Shown one piece after another: positions 47,440 to 54,943 of a stretch of DNA of 64,000 nucleotides. Position 1 is the first letter of the stretch, and the number at the start of each line of letters is the position of its first letter. The notes beneath the pieces are model-generated. The model saw nothing but the letters and a program-made list of their open reading frames with translations. It was not told the origin of the DNA and did not search any database. The stretch comes from Aureimonas endophytica (GTDB taxonomy: Bacteria > Pseudomonadota > Alphaproteobacteria > Rhizobiales > Rhizobiaceae): positions 62,001 through 126,000 of the forward strand of contig NZ_BMIQ01000007.1 of NCBI RefSeq assembly GCF_014642635.1, given 5' to 3'. Position numbers and translations under genes: made by a program.

Positions 47440-47712
47440 TTAGGATTCGATCGGATCGGGCTTGCTGACAGCAGGCAACGCGGCCCTGCGCTCGCGCTGG
47501 GATAGGGTCTGGGCCTCCGCGGTGTAGTGCCACGCGGCGATCCCGCCGACCATCCACCAGCCAGACTCCATCGCGTCATTCATGCTGCCCGTCCAGAACA
47601 GGAGGCCGCCGTAGGCGAGCGCGACGGTCCCGCCGAGGTAGCCCGCGGCGAGGACGAGGCGCCGCGTCCAGGGGCGGCGGTGGAGGGCGTTGGTCAGGAC
47701 GATCGGCAGCAT
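47440..47712 (-). CDS. Small membrane protein, 90 residues
   Basis: Two membrane helices (about 20-40 and 45-65) in MLPIVLTNALHRRPWTRRLV, then VALAYGGLLFWTGSMNDAME and a charged tail. Start at the ATG at 47712, preceded by GGAGG. No family recognised. The 169 bp downstream hold no gene. Confidence 0.55.
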   Translation of the reverse strand: MLPIVLTNALHRRPWTRRLVLAAGYLGGTVALAYGGLLFWTGSMNDAMESGWWMVGGIAAWHYTAEAQTLSQRERRAALPAVSKPDPIES

Positions 47713-47771
47713 GGGGGGCCTCCTTGGTGGTCGAGAGACCAGCGTGCGGCGCGGCCGTTCGGGCGTCCAGG

Positions 47772-47954
47772 TCAGACTTCGTCGGCGAGGATTCCCGCCA
47801 GTCTCCATGCGACGGTGATGGCCTCGTGGCAACGCCGCCCGAGCGCGAGGTCGTCGTCCGAGGCTCCGGCCTCGTCGCGCAGCTTGAGATACGCGTCCTC
47901 GGCTTCGCGCATCTCCTGCCAGAGCGATTTCCGCAGATCGGAGTACGTGGTCAT
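47772..47954 (-). CDS. Small hypothetical protein, 60 residues
   Basis: Acidic helical protein MTTYSDLRKSLWQEMREAED ending VAWRLAGILADEV. AGGAGG lies 6-8 bp before the ATG at 47954, which is preferred over an ATG two codons earlier that touches it. The start overlaps the stop of the next gene upstream (ATGA), so it is coupled. Confidence 0.55.
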   Translation of the reverse strand: MTTYSDLRKSLWQEMREAEDAYLKLRDEAGASDDDLALGRRCHEAITVAWRLAGILADEV

Positions 47955-48388
47955 GAGCATCCTCCTGCGGCGAGCGCCGGATCGCGATGGACGAGCATCC
48001 AGGCATCGCGCGCGGCCCGCGCCATCGCGGCGCCGATCGTGTCCTCGATCGCGTCGGCCAGAGGCGGCATGTCGCCGCCCGGAACGACGGCCAGACCCTT
48101 CTCCACCGTCGCCCGCCAGCCGCTCGTCGTTGGTGCAACGGTGAGGAGCAGCCTCGGCCGCTCGCGGCCGGAGCCGTCGTCGTCCGCGTCGGCCTCGCGC
48201 GGGTCGGCGGCACCGACCATCGCGGCGCTCCACTCGCCGCCGGTCTCGTGCGTCCAGTGCGTGAGACGGAGGTCGGTGCGCACCGCGACGCCGAGGGCGA
48301 CGGCGGCTGCCGCGGCATGGACGGGCGCCTGGCCGTAGCGGATGGCCAGCGCTTGGCGGATGACGGCGTCGAGTTGGTCGTCAGTCAT
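47951..48388 (-). CDS. Hypothetical protein, 145 residues
   Basis: Starts MTDDQLDAVIRQALAIRYGQ and contains APTTSGWRATVEKGLAVVPG; alpha/beta pattern, no domain recognised. The start region GTGATG overlaps the stop of the gene upstream; GTG at 48391 is an alternative start. Part of a four-gene coupled series (49,043 to 47,772). Confidence 0.6.
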   Translation of the reverse strand: MTDDQLDAVIRQALAIRYGQAPVHAAAAAVALGVAVRTDLRLTHWTHETGGEWSAAMVGAADPREADADDDGSGRERPRLLLTVAPTTSGWRATVEKGLAVVPGGDMPPLADAIEDTIGAAMARAARDAWMLVHRDPALAAGGCS

Positions 48389-48657
48389 CACATCACCCCT
48401 TCGAGAAGCGGCGTCCCGACCGGGGTCGTCTCCGCCTGGCCGCTGTGGAGCGACCAGCCCCGGCGGAGGTGCGTGGCGAGGGCCGCCCTCGCAGCCATCG
48501 GGGCGCCGGCGGACGCGAGATCCGCCAGTCGCTCGTACCCGGTCTCGGCCAGCCGGGCGGTCTCGTGGTCGGGCAGCGGCACGGTTCCGGCTTCGGCGCA
48601 GGCGCGCTCGTAGCCGGGGCGGTCGATGTACCTGAGGAGGTCTGCCGGCTTCGTCAT
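48388..48657 (-). CDS. Hypothetical protein, 89 residues
   Basis: MTKPADLLRYIDRPGYERAC, then LPDHETARLAETGYERLADL: helical, acidic, no known domain. ATGA overlap with the stop of the 129-residue gene upstream shows translational coupling. Confidence 0.58.
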   Translation of the reverse strand: MTKPADLLRYIDRPGYERACAEAGTVPLPDHETARLAETGYERLADLASAGAPMAARAALATHLRRGWSLHSGQAETTPVGTPLLEGVM

Positions 48658-49043
48658 CGTGCCGCCTCCTGCTCGCCCTGCTCCCACATGTCGGCGGCGA
48701 GGTCGCGCGGCTCCCAGAGGTAGCGACGGTAGAGGTCCATCTTCGCCGCGATGTCGTCGGCCCGGCTCACGACCGACACCGTGCCCGGCTGCCCGGCGGG
48801 CGGGTAGAACATCGCGACCGCCTCGCCGTCGTCCACGCACAGGTGGACGGTCCAGCCGCGCGGCACGCCGGCGACGTGCTCGACGGCGATGCCGGTCATC
48901 GTGTGGGGGTACGCGTCCGACCAGTAGCGCGCGTCCCGGGAGCGCAGGTTCACGCGCATCCAGTCGGACAGGCTGTCCCACTTGTCGGCATAGGGCGGCC
49001 GCTCGCCCTCGCCCGAGGGCGTCAAATCTCTCTCGATGTCCAT
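48654..49043 (-). CDS. Hypothetical protein, paralogue of the 52,186-52,617 product
   Basis: 129 residues. TGIAVEHVAGVPRGWTVHLC and YRRYLWEPRDLAADMW match TGVQLENVPGVPLGWTTYLW and YEQYLTEPERVASDLW in the gene at 52,186, so the two are diverged copies of one unknown family. Conserved Trp, Gly and Pro residues suggest a folded beta domain. Preceded by hairpin repeat A and the leader motif GGAGAGACCC before its start. Confidence 0.65.
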   Translation of the reverse strand: MDIERDLTPSGEGERPPYADKWDSLSDWMRVNLRSRDARYWSDAYPHTMTGIAVEHVAGVPRGWTVHLCVDDGEAVAMFYPPAGQPGTVSVVSRADDIAAKMDLYRRYLWEPRDLAADMWEQGEQEAAR

Positions 49044-49045
49044 AA

Positions 49046-49128
49046 GGGTCTCTCCGGGGAACCGCTCCCCACCAAGCCGCCGCGGTCGTCGCGGCGGCTT
49101 GGTGGGGAGCGGCGGGCCGTAGCCCGCC
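49046..49128 (-). repeat. Intergenic hairpin repeat A (family I)
   Basis: A perfect 21-bp stem (49,064-49,084 with 49,090-49,110, core CCCCACCAAGCCGCC, 5-nt loop) plus a smaller GGCGGGC-CGTA-GCCCGCC hairpin (49,111-49,128). The 36 bp next to the start codon are identical to repeat B. Between the stop of the 227-residue gene and the start of the 129-residue gene. Confidence 0.9.
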
Positions 49129-49133
49129 GGCGC

Positions 49134-49817
49134 CTAGCGCGCCTCCAAGGCCGCCTCGATCACCTCGTGGAAGATGCCGGCGAGCACAAACTCGTTCAGC
49201 CGCTTCCCGGCACCTGGTGCTTCGTCCCCGACCTCCTCGAACATGAGGGCGTACAGCCGTTCGACATGTTCCGATGCCATCGACCCTACCGCGGCCTCGA
49301 CGGCCTCTCTGTCGCGCTGGGCCACCAGGACGTTCACGCGCGCCTGGAAGGTGTCCTCGTAGAGCGCCGCATCTGCGGGGGTCAGTTCCGAGAGGAAGCC
49401 CGCCTCGGCCAAGGCCGCGCGGAGTTCGGGCTGGTACGTCTCGTCCTCACAGTACGCGGCGTTGGAGGGGTCGAAGCCCTCTTCGTCGTAGCAAGCCGAA
49501 ACCCATTCCTCGGCATCGCGCCCGGCCATTTCCGAGGCGGTCGTGTCGAGCCACTCCTCGCGCCAAGCTGCGTTCACGTAGCCAAGGTCGACGTCGGCGA
49601 TAGCCGCTTCCAATGCCTGTCGGGCCTCCTCCCGCGACACGCCGAAGCGGGCCGCGAGCTTGTCGGCTTCGTCGGATGCATCACCGTCGAACTCGAACTG
49701 GACGAACTCCTCGACCGACGAGAAGCGGTCGTTGACGTAGGTTCGTCCGTTGGCATGCACGTCATCGTGCGCGGACAACGCGTATGCTGCCGCTACCTTC
49801 TCGATCGTCTTTTCCAT
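49134..49817 (-). CDS. Hypothetical acidic protein, 227 residues
   Basis: Starts MEKTIEKVAAAYALSAHDDV; rich in Glu, Asp and Ala, with AARFGVSREEARQALEAAIA as a possible helix-turn-helix-like pair and FHEVIEAALEAR at the end. No known family. Start at the ATG at 49817, which follows the repeated GGAGAGACCC leader exactly as the gene at 49,043 does. Confidence 0.62.
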   Translation of the reverse strand: MEKTIEKVAAAYALSAHDDVHANGRTYVNDRFSSVEEFVQFEFDGDASDEADKLAARFGVSREEARQALEAAIADVDLGYVNAAWREEWLDTTASEMAGRDAEEWVSACYDEEGFDPSNAAYCEDETYQPELRAALAEAGFLSELTPADAALYEDTFQARVNVLVAQRDREAVEAAVGSMASEHVERLYALMFEEVGDEAPGAGKRLNEFVLAGIFHEVIEAALEAR

Positions 49818-49901
49818 GGGTCTCTCCGGGGAACCGCTCCCCACCAAGCCGCCGGGCCGATGACCGGCGGCTTGGTGGAAGGCGGCGGGCTGTGGCCCGC
49901 C
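49818..49901 (-). repeat. Intergenic hairpin repeat B (family I)
   Basis: Stem CCACCAAGCCGCCGG (49,841-49,855) with its perfect complement (49,864-49,878), then GGCGGGC-loop-GCCCGCC (49,884-49,901). Same leader next to the start codon as repeat A. Confidence 0.9.
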
Positions 49902-49911
49902 GGGGTCGTCG

Positions 49912-50382
49912 TCAGGCGGCGGCTTCGGCAGCGGATCGCTGGCGGTAGGTCCCGACCTCAATGCCGAAGCGCGCTACGAGGTCATGGTCATGAGCCTCGT
50001 AGGTGCCCTCGGGCATCCGCACGGCCACGAAATCACCCTCCTGGCGCTGGCGGTCGGGCACCCGTTCGACGGTGACTGGCTCCCCTCCGATCTCCGAGAG
50101 CTGGCGCGCGGCATCGGCGATCGCGTCCTCGTCGTCGAATTGGTCCGACTGGACGTGCACCGTGCCGCCGAGCGTCAGGAGCAGGACAGGAGCGAACTCG
50201 CTGTGCAGTTCCGCGACATGCGCCGCGTCGATCTCCTCGTCGGTGATCTCGGCGGAGACGCGGTAGAATTCGCGGATGGTGGGCGCGTCGTTGCGGGCGT
50301 TGATGGCCCCGGACGCGATGCCGTCCCGGATGGCCTGCCTTAGGTCGTGGACCTGGGTGATGGTGGTCTGCTGCTCGTCCAT
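49912..50382 (-). CDS. Hypothetical protein, 156 residues
   Basis: MDEQQTTITQVHDLRQAIRD, then ITDEEIDAAHVAELHSEFAP and LLLTLGGTVHVQSDQFDDED; mixed alpha/beta, acidic. No family recognised. Flanked by hairpin repeats B (after the stop) and C (before the start). Confidence 0.6.
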   Translation of the reverse strand: MDEQQTTITQVHDLRQAIRDGIASGAINARNDAPTIREFYRVSAEITDEEIDAAHVAELHSEFAPVLLLTLGGTVHVQSDQFDDEDAIADAARQLSEIGGEPVTVERVPDRQRQEGDFVAVRMPEGTYEAHDHDLVARFGIEVGTYRQRSAAEAAA

Positions 50383-50423
50383 GCTGCCTCTTGTCGGGGT
50401 GCGAGTGGTGCCGTCTTGGCCGT

Positions 50424-50483
50424 CCCTCTCCGGGCCGTCGCAATGCGCGGCGGCCGGGAGAAGGGCGGGCATGGTGCCCGCCC
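50424..50483 (-). repeat. Intergenic hairpin repeat C (family II)
   Basis: Imperfect CCCTCTCC...GGGAGAAGGG hairpin sharing its last GGG with a second hairpin GGGCGGGCA-TGG-TGCCCGCCC (50,463-50,483). The centre GTCGC-AATGCGCGGC is nearly the same as in D and E. Confidence 0.85.
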
Positions 50484-50489
50484 GGATCG

Positions 50490-50798
50490 TCAGGCGCCCT
50501 CGACCGCGAAGAACCGCTCCACCGTCTCGGCGTCGGCATGCTGCTCCGCGAACTCACGGGCCCCCTCGACGGTGATGGGGATCAGGCCTTCGCCGCCCTG
50601 TAGGCCGCCACTCACCCGCTCGGCCCATCGGGACCGCGCGCCACCTTCCCCAGCGAGGAAGAAGCGGCCTCCGGACGTGCGGTAGAGCGTGGTGTCCTCG
50701 TACTCGAAGTCGCGGGGGTAGCCGCGTTCGTAGCGGCAGACTGCCTCGGCCTTGGTCGTGTCGTAGCGCAGTCCGCCGACGACCTTCTTGATGCCCAT
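50490..50798 (-). CDS. Hypothetical protein, 102 residues
   Basis: MGIKKVVGGLRYDTTKAEAV, CRYERGYPRDFEYEDTTLYR, then FFLAGEGGARSRWAE and a C-terminal AREFAEQHADAETVERFFAV. The pattern GLRYDT...TLYRTxxGxFFLxGEG resembles small accessory proteins on plasmids and phages in many bacteria, with no assigned function. Ribosome site GGAGG upstream. Confidence 0.68.
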   Translation of the reverse strand: MGIKKVVGGLRYDTTKAEAVCRYERGYPRDFEYEDTTLYRTSGGRFFLAGEGGARSRWAERVSGGLQGGEGLIPITVEGAREFAEQHADAETVERFFAVEGA

Positions 50799-50837
50799 AG
50801 TGTGCCTCCTTGTGGCTGGTTCGAGGGTTCTGGCCGT

Positions 50838-50897
50838 CCCTCTCCGAGCCGTCGCGCTGCGCGGCAGCCGGGAGAGGGGCGGGCTGGGTGCCCGCCC
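50838..50897 (-). repeat. Intergenic hairpin repeat D (family II)
   Basis: Perfect 8-bp outer stem CCCTCTCC/GGAGAGGG (50,838-50,845 and 50,871-50,878) around GTCGCGCTGCGCGGC, overlapping by two bases a second hairpin GGGCGGGC-loop-GCCCGCCC (50,877-50,897). Confidence 0.88.
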
Positions 50898-50903
50898 AGA
50901 TCG

Positions 50904-51482
50904 TCAGGCGTTCTCGATCTCGGCAGCGTTCTCCCGGACCTCCCGCAGGAAGGCGCGGACGTTGCCCACAAGCATGACCTCCTGCGCGATGGCATTGGCC
51001 CTGAGCGTGGCCTCGATCCGGGCGAGGTCATCATCGGTCGTGTCCGGCGCGATGCCGAGGTCGCTCACCGTATCTCCGACGTAGTAGTGGAAGTGCTCGA
51101 TGCTGGCGGCGCCGTCCTCGCCGAACCCACGCCTTCCCGCTTCGGTCCTGATGTTCTCCAGGAGTTCCAAGGCCTCCTTGGTGAAGGCGCCGTCCTCCGC
51201 ACCGTCGAGGATCGTCCCAAGATCGGGCACGAGGCGGCGGAGGAGCGCAACCAAGGCATCGCGGCGAATGCCGCCGTAGAGCGGAATAAGCGCCTTCGCG
51301 AACCCGCCCTGTGCAGGGCTGTAGGGGTCCGTGATGTCCGGCAGGAGTTCGAGCCCCCCGGAAGGGAAGAGGCCGATAGCCGCGGTGCGCGGCTCATCGG
51401 AATTCGAGGTGTGAAGCGGCGCGCCCCAGGCTGGGCCGCTCCGTTCGAGGTGCTCGACCGTGATCTCGATGATCGACTGCAT
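50904..51482 (-). CDS. Hypothetical protein, 192 residues
   Basis: MQSIIEITVEHLERSGPAWG, then AAIGLFPSGGLELLPDITDP, IEHFHYYVGDTVSDLGIAPD and a helical C-terminus. No recognised domain. Start at the ATG at 51482; it lies 47 bp after the stop of the next gene upstream, the only gap in the series without a hairpin. Confidence 0.6.
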   Translation of the reverse strand: MQSIIEITVEHLERSGPAWGAPLHTSNSDEPRTAAIGLFPSGGLELLPDITDPYSPAQGGFAKALIPLYGGIRRDALVALLRRLVPDLGTILDGAEDGAFTKEALELLENIRTEAGRRGFGEDGAASIEHFHYYVGDTVSDLGIAPDTTDDDLARIEATLRANAIAQEVMLVGNVRAFLREVRENAAEIENA

Positions 51483-51529
51483 GTCAGCGATCTCCGTGGT
51501 TTGACGCGAACGCCGCCAGCGCCTCAGCC

Positions 51530-52093
51530 TTAGTTTCGCCGAACGGCATGTCGTCGGCCGGCCTCTTGGGGATCGGCGAAAGGCAGGTTCTCGAGTAGCG
51601 CCTGCGAGCTGCGCTCGAATTCGTCGGCGCATTCAATGATCGTCCAGGCGAGGGACTGCTCGAGGTCGGAAGCCCCGAGAACGAACAGAAAGCTGGTCCT
51701 TCTGGCGTCGGGCATCATGACGGAGGTGAGCCAGGGCAGCCCCCTGGGGGCTTCAGTCGGAACGGAGCCGAGCGCCGGCTCGGCCAAGGCCTGGGTGACC
51801 AGCCACATCCCGGGGGCGGCCTCCTCGCTCCAGGCGACACAGCAGGAGGAAATCCAAACATCCTCCCTCCAGATCTCGAAGGCCGCGCCTCCGGGCTCGC
51901 AGCAAGGGACCATGCGGACGTCCCATCCGAGGACCGGTCCGCCTCCGTCAAGGACGACCGGCTTCAGCTTCTCGACGACGTGATCCTCCACGTCGGTCCG
52001 CTCCATCCGCAGCGTCTCTCCGGTCACGAGCGTCAGGAACTCGAGCGAAATCGTTCGGGGCGACGTAGTGTCGCCCGCGTTATGAATGGCCAT
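51530..52093 (-). CDS. Hypothetical protein, 187 residues
   Basis: MAIHNAGDTTSPRTISLEFL, VVLDGGGPVLGWDVRMVPCC, WREDVWISSCCVAWSEEAAP and ALLENLPFADPQEAG. Two CC pairs could bind metal or form disulfides. Cytosolic by appearance, no family known. Preceded by hairpin repeat E. Confidence 0.6.
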   Translation of the reverse strand: MAIHNAGDTTSPRTISLEFLTLVTGETLRMERTDVEDHVVEKLKPVVLDGGGPVLGWDVRMVPCCEPGGAAFEIWREDVWISSCCVAWSEEAAPGMWLVTQALAEPALGSVPTEAPRGLPWLTSVMMPDARRTSFLFVLGASDLEQSLAWTIIECADEFERSSQALLENLPFADPQEAGRRHAVRRN

Positions 52094-52120
52094 TGATGTG
52101 TCCTGTGTTGGAAGGCTTTG

Positions 52121-52181
52121 CCCTTCTCCCGACGGTCGCGCTGCGCGGCGGTCGGAAGAAGGGCGGGCACAATGCCCGCCC
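52121..52181 (-). repeat. Intergenic hairpin repeat E (family II)
   Basis: CCCTTCT...AGAAGGG with inner CCGAC/GTCGG (52,121-52,163) and GGGCGGGCA-CAA-TGCCCGCCC (52,161-52,181). The two hairpins share GGG and so cannot both form fully. Confidence 0.88.
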
Positions 52182-52185
52182 GTGG

Positions 52186-52617
52186 TCAGGCTGCCCGGCG
52201 TCGGGACGCGACCCACCGCCAGAGGTCCGACGCAACGCGCTCAGGCTCAGTCAGGTACTGCTCGTAGTTGAGCGACTTCAGCAGTCTTTTCGACTCGCAC
52301 TGAACGGCATCTTCGAACGATCCGTCGACGTGTCGAAAGTAAGCGCCCACGTTACCGTTGTCGGCCCAGAGGTAGGTCGTCCAGCCCAACGGCACGCCCG
52401 GCACGTTCTCGAGCTGCACCCCGGTCCGGGCGTGCTCGAAACCTTCCAGCCACAGCATCGGCTGCTCTGCAAGGACGACGACGCGCTGGTGGTCGTCGAG
52501 CAGGTCCCAGGCGTCCTCTTTGGATTCCAAGCCGTACTCGGACAGCGCGTCGTAGGCGCCCGTAGCCAGGAGCACGCACACGGTCCTCGCGTCGGGTTTC
52601 GTGAAGTCTGCTTCCAT
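52186..52617 (-). CDS. Hypothetical protein, paralogue of the 48,654-49,043 product
   Basis: 143 residues. MEADFTKPDARTVCVLLATG is specific to this copy; the middle and C-terminal parts (TGVQLENVPGVPLGWTTYLW, YEQYLTEPERVASDLWRWVA) align with the gene at 48,654. ATG at 52617 preceded by GGAGG. An unknown family represented twice in one array. Confidence 0.65.
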   Translation of the reverse strand: MEADFTKPDARTVCVLLATGAYDALSEYGLESKEDAWDLLDDHQRVVVLAEQPMLWLEGFEHARTGVQLENVPGVPLGWTTYLWADNGNVGAYFRHVDGSFEDAVQCESKRLLKSLNYEQYLTEPERVASDLWRWVASRRRAA

Positions 52618-52652
52618 CAATGCCTCCTATGATGGTTGTCGAAGGGACGGTA

Positions 52653-52705
52653 GCTGCCCCTCATCCGACCGCTCCCATGAGTGGAGGAGTCGGAGGAGCG
52701 GCAGC
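52653..52705 (-). repeat. Intergenic hairpin (family III)
   Basis: Long imperfect stem: GCTGCC with GGCAGC and TCCGAC with GTCGGA, about 17 pairs with two mismatches. It lies directly after the stop of the 87-residue gene. Different sequence from families I and II but the same position. Confidence 0.75.
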
Positions 52706-52706
52706 C

Positions 52707-52970
52707 TCAAGCCGCGCCGCAGCGTCCGTCCATCGCTGCCAGGGCCTGCGCGAGGACCGCCCCAACCTCGACGCCCAGACGATCAGCTTCAGCGGTGAGA
52801 CGATCTGCGGGCTCGGCCGGAAGCCGGAGAAGGCGGGTGGTGGAATGCCGACGGCGGTAGCGGCGGGAGCGCTCCGCATCCGTCATCGCCCGCTCCCCGA
52901 TCGGCATGGCCCCGCAGCGGCGGGCAGGGGGAAGGTTGTCGGTCTCGTTCATCGTTTGTCGCTCCGTCAT
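52707..52970 (-). CDS. Small Arg-rich protein, possible DNA-binding regulator
   Basis: 87 residues. MTERQTMNETDNLPPARRCG, then TDAERSRRYRRRHSTTRLLR and LTAEADRLGVEVGAVLAQAL. A basic stretch followed by a helix pair resembles small plasmid-borne regulators of the ribbon-helix-helix or ParG kind. The ATG at 52970 follows GGAGAGACAC, nearly the leader of repeats A and B. First gene of the array, so it might regulate it. Confidence 0.55.
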   Translation of the reverse strand: MTERQTMNETDNLPPARRCGAMPIGERAMTDAERSRRYRRRHSTTRLLRLPAEPADRLTAEADRLGVEVGAVLAQALAAMDGRCGAA

Positions 52971-53039
52971 GTGTCTCTCCACAAAACGTGGCGTGGATCG
53001 AAACGGGCGTCAACCGGGTAAGCGATCGAAAATGAAGAA

Positions 53040-53101
53040 GATCGAGCATGAAACTTCCCGCAGACAAACACCCCTAGTGTCTGCGGGAAGTTTCCTCGAT
53101 C
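53040..53101 (-). repeat. Large perfect hairpin between rep gene and orphan array
   Basis: AAACTTCCCGCAGACA (53,051-53,066) and its perfect complement (53,078-53,093) around an 11-nt loop, extended by GATCGAG/CTCGATC at the outside. It could be a terminator for rep, a leader structure of the array, or an origin-type cruciform. The rest of 52,971-53,506 (no gene) contains one copy of AATTGTTGACA near 53,126. Confidence 0.85.
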
Positions 53102-53506
53102 CGTAACGAACTTATCCGTTGGCGCGGAATTGTTGACAGTACGCCCAGTGCGTCGAACTGAACTTGAATCCTTGCCGTAGTCGAAGCGACGCAATCCAGA
53201 ACAACTAGATTTTAACCTAGGACTTGCGGTGGATCGGCGTAACGGACAGATAATGTACGTATCGAAGGATTCGATAGCGTTGCACTGGTGCCGACGGCGG
53301 CGCTGAGCGCGAGTGGACGTGGTTGCGCCTCGTCGCCTTGCCCTTCCACCACTCTCCGAGTGGGACGCCAGTCGATGGCCCAGCGCAGACGACACAACGG
53401 CGAGGCAGCCCAGGCGGTTGAGAGGGAAATGCGTTCGACGGGAAGAGTGTGATCCGGTACCGAGAACCATCCCTGCTTTTTTACTATAGACCATACTCCC
53501 CACCCC

Positions 53507-54943
53507 TCAGGCCGCAGGCTCACCGGAAGGCCAGTTCGCCCGGACGGTCTTGCGGTCCTTGCCGACGCAGCGCGCGATACCTGAGACGGTGACCGGCTCC
53601 CCAGCGGCGCGGGCCGCGTCGATCGCCTCGCGGATCGCGTCGGCCGAACGGCTGCGGCGCGTAGCATGGGTGTGGCGGGCACCCACCGCCTGTCGTGCGG
53701 ACGTGCCGTTGAGCTGCGCCACCGCCTCGGCGCAAGCGCCGACGTCGCGAGCTGCCCGGAGCGAGCATTTCGAGGGGTCCCAGTGGTCGGCTGCGTAGGT
53801 CGTCACCCGGTAGAGAATCGCCTGAGCCTGCTTCGGATTCCCGGCGCTGGCACTCGCCCCTCCGACGAACTCGCGGAACAGCCGCTCGGCGATGGCATCG
53901 CGGTCCTTCATCAGGATTGCGCGCACGTAGTCGGCATCGCCGGCACGGTGCCACGTTCTCAACGCCTCGAAGGCGAGCGCCTGAATATCCGTGAAAAGCG
54001 CGTTGGACGCCTTCTTCGTCATGCCGGAGAGGCCGGCCGCAGCCTCCTTGGCGAGGTCGCGTCGACGTCGGGACGTGTCCACCCATTCCGCCCACTCTCC
54101 GAGGGTCGGGAACACGGTCTCGTTCCAAACCCGGATGTCCCAGAACGGGCTCAAGGGGTTCTTGATCTTGGTCGGGTTCGACAGGCCGCCGGGGTCGGCG
54201 CCGAGCGGGAGGAAGGCGCGCGTGATCCCGGCGAGCACGCCGCGCCATAGGTCCATGATGTCCCGGCGGCAACGCGGATCGTCCGAGAACCAGACGCCGG
54301 CTCCGTAGGGCAGAAAGAACAGGACGTGCGGGCGCCTTACGCGACCCTTATCGTCCTCGCGGCCGACGACGACGGACGGCAAGCACGGCAGCGCCAGTTC
54401 CTCGACCGCGAGGTAGAGGTCGCCCCACGATTCGAAGATGCGGTCGAGGTCGATCCGCAGGACCGCGCGGACGGTGCCGTTGACGTGAACGTATGGCTCG
54501 TCCAGCCCGAGGAGCTTGGAGTCGGTGGACCAGACCGCGCCCTTGTCGCGCCCAACCTGCATCCTGCTCGTCCGCGGGATCGCGTGAACGAGCCGGCGCA
54601 GGACGTGGTGCCGGGCGGATCGCAAGCCCTGTTCGATGAAGGCGTCGCGGTACTCGCCCGCGACCTCTCCGCCGAAGTGCTGGAAGCCGATCGCAAGCCG
54701 CCGATGGATCAGGTCGCGGCGGCTGGCAGCAGCGGCTACGAAGAGTTCCGCTCCGGGCTTCAGGGGGCCGCGAGACGGCTGCTTGCAGTCCGCTACGACG
54801 GCGCGGACCCAGGCTTCCTCTTCCCAGCGCGTCTCGAACTCGCGGACGGACGCGGGTAGCGAGGCGGACCCAAATTGTTGACACGCGATTTGGACAGAGT
54901 GGGGCGTCGGGGAGGCTGGGGTATGTCCCAGCCCGCAAGTCAA
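53507..54943 (-). CDS. Plasmid replication initiator (Replicase family)
   Basis: 478 residues. A central replicase/primase-type region with VRAVLRIDLDRIFESWGDLY, RPHVLFFLPYGAGVWFSDDP and GLSNPTKIKNPLSPFWDIRV, the last being the NP..KNP signature of ColE2-like and related Rep proteins. A C-terminal helix-turn-helix (VSGIARCVGKDRKTVRANW) probably binds the origin. Start at the ATG at 54943 is uncertain because the first 30 residues overlap the inverted repeat at 54,871. It indicates an integrated plasmid. Confidence 0.82.
   Translation of the reverse strand: MTCGLGHTPASPTPHSVQIACQQFGSASLPASVREFETRWEEEAWVRAVVADCKQPSRGPLKPGAELFVAAAASRRDLIHRRLAIGFQHFGGEVAGEYRDAFIEQGLRSARHHVLRRLVHAIPRTSRMQVGRDKGAVWSTDSKLLGLDEPYVHVNGTVRAVLRIDLDRIFESWGDLYLAVEELALPCLPSVVVGREDDKGRVRRPHVLFFLPYGAGVWFSDDPRCRRDIMDLWRGVLAGITRAFLPLGADPGGLSNPTKIKNPLSPFWDIRVWNETVFPTLGEWAEWVDTSRRRRDLAKEAAAGLSGMTKKASNALFTDIQALAFEALRTWHRAGDADYVRAILMKDRDAIAERLFREFVGGASASAGNPKQAQAILYRVTTYAADHWDPSKCSLRAARDVGACAEAVAQLNGTSARQAVGARHTHATRRSRSADAIREAIDAARAAGEPVTVSGIARCVGKDRKTVRANWPSGEPAA
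54871..54883 (-). repeat. 13-bp inverted repeat, right copy
   Basis: CAAATTGTTGACA, exact complement of 40,836-40,848, within the predicted first codons of rep. The nearby CCAAAT...ATTTGG also forms a small dyad. Confidence 0.4.
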
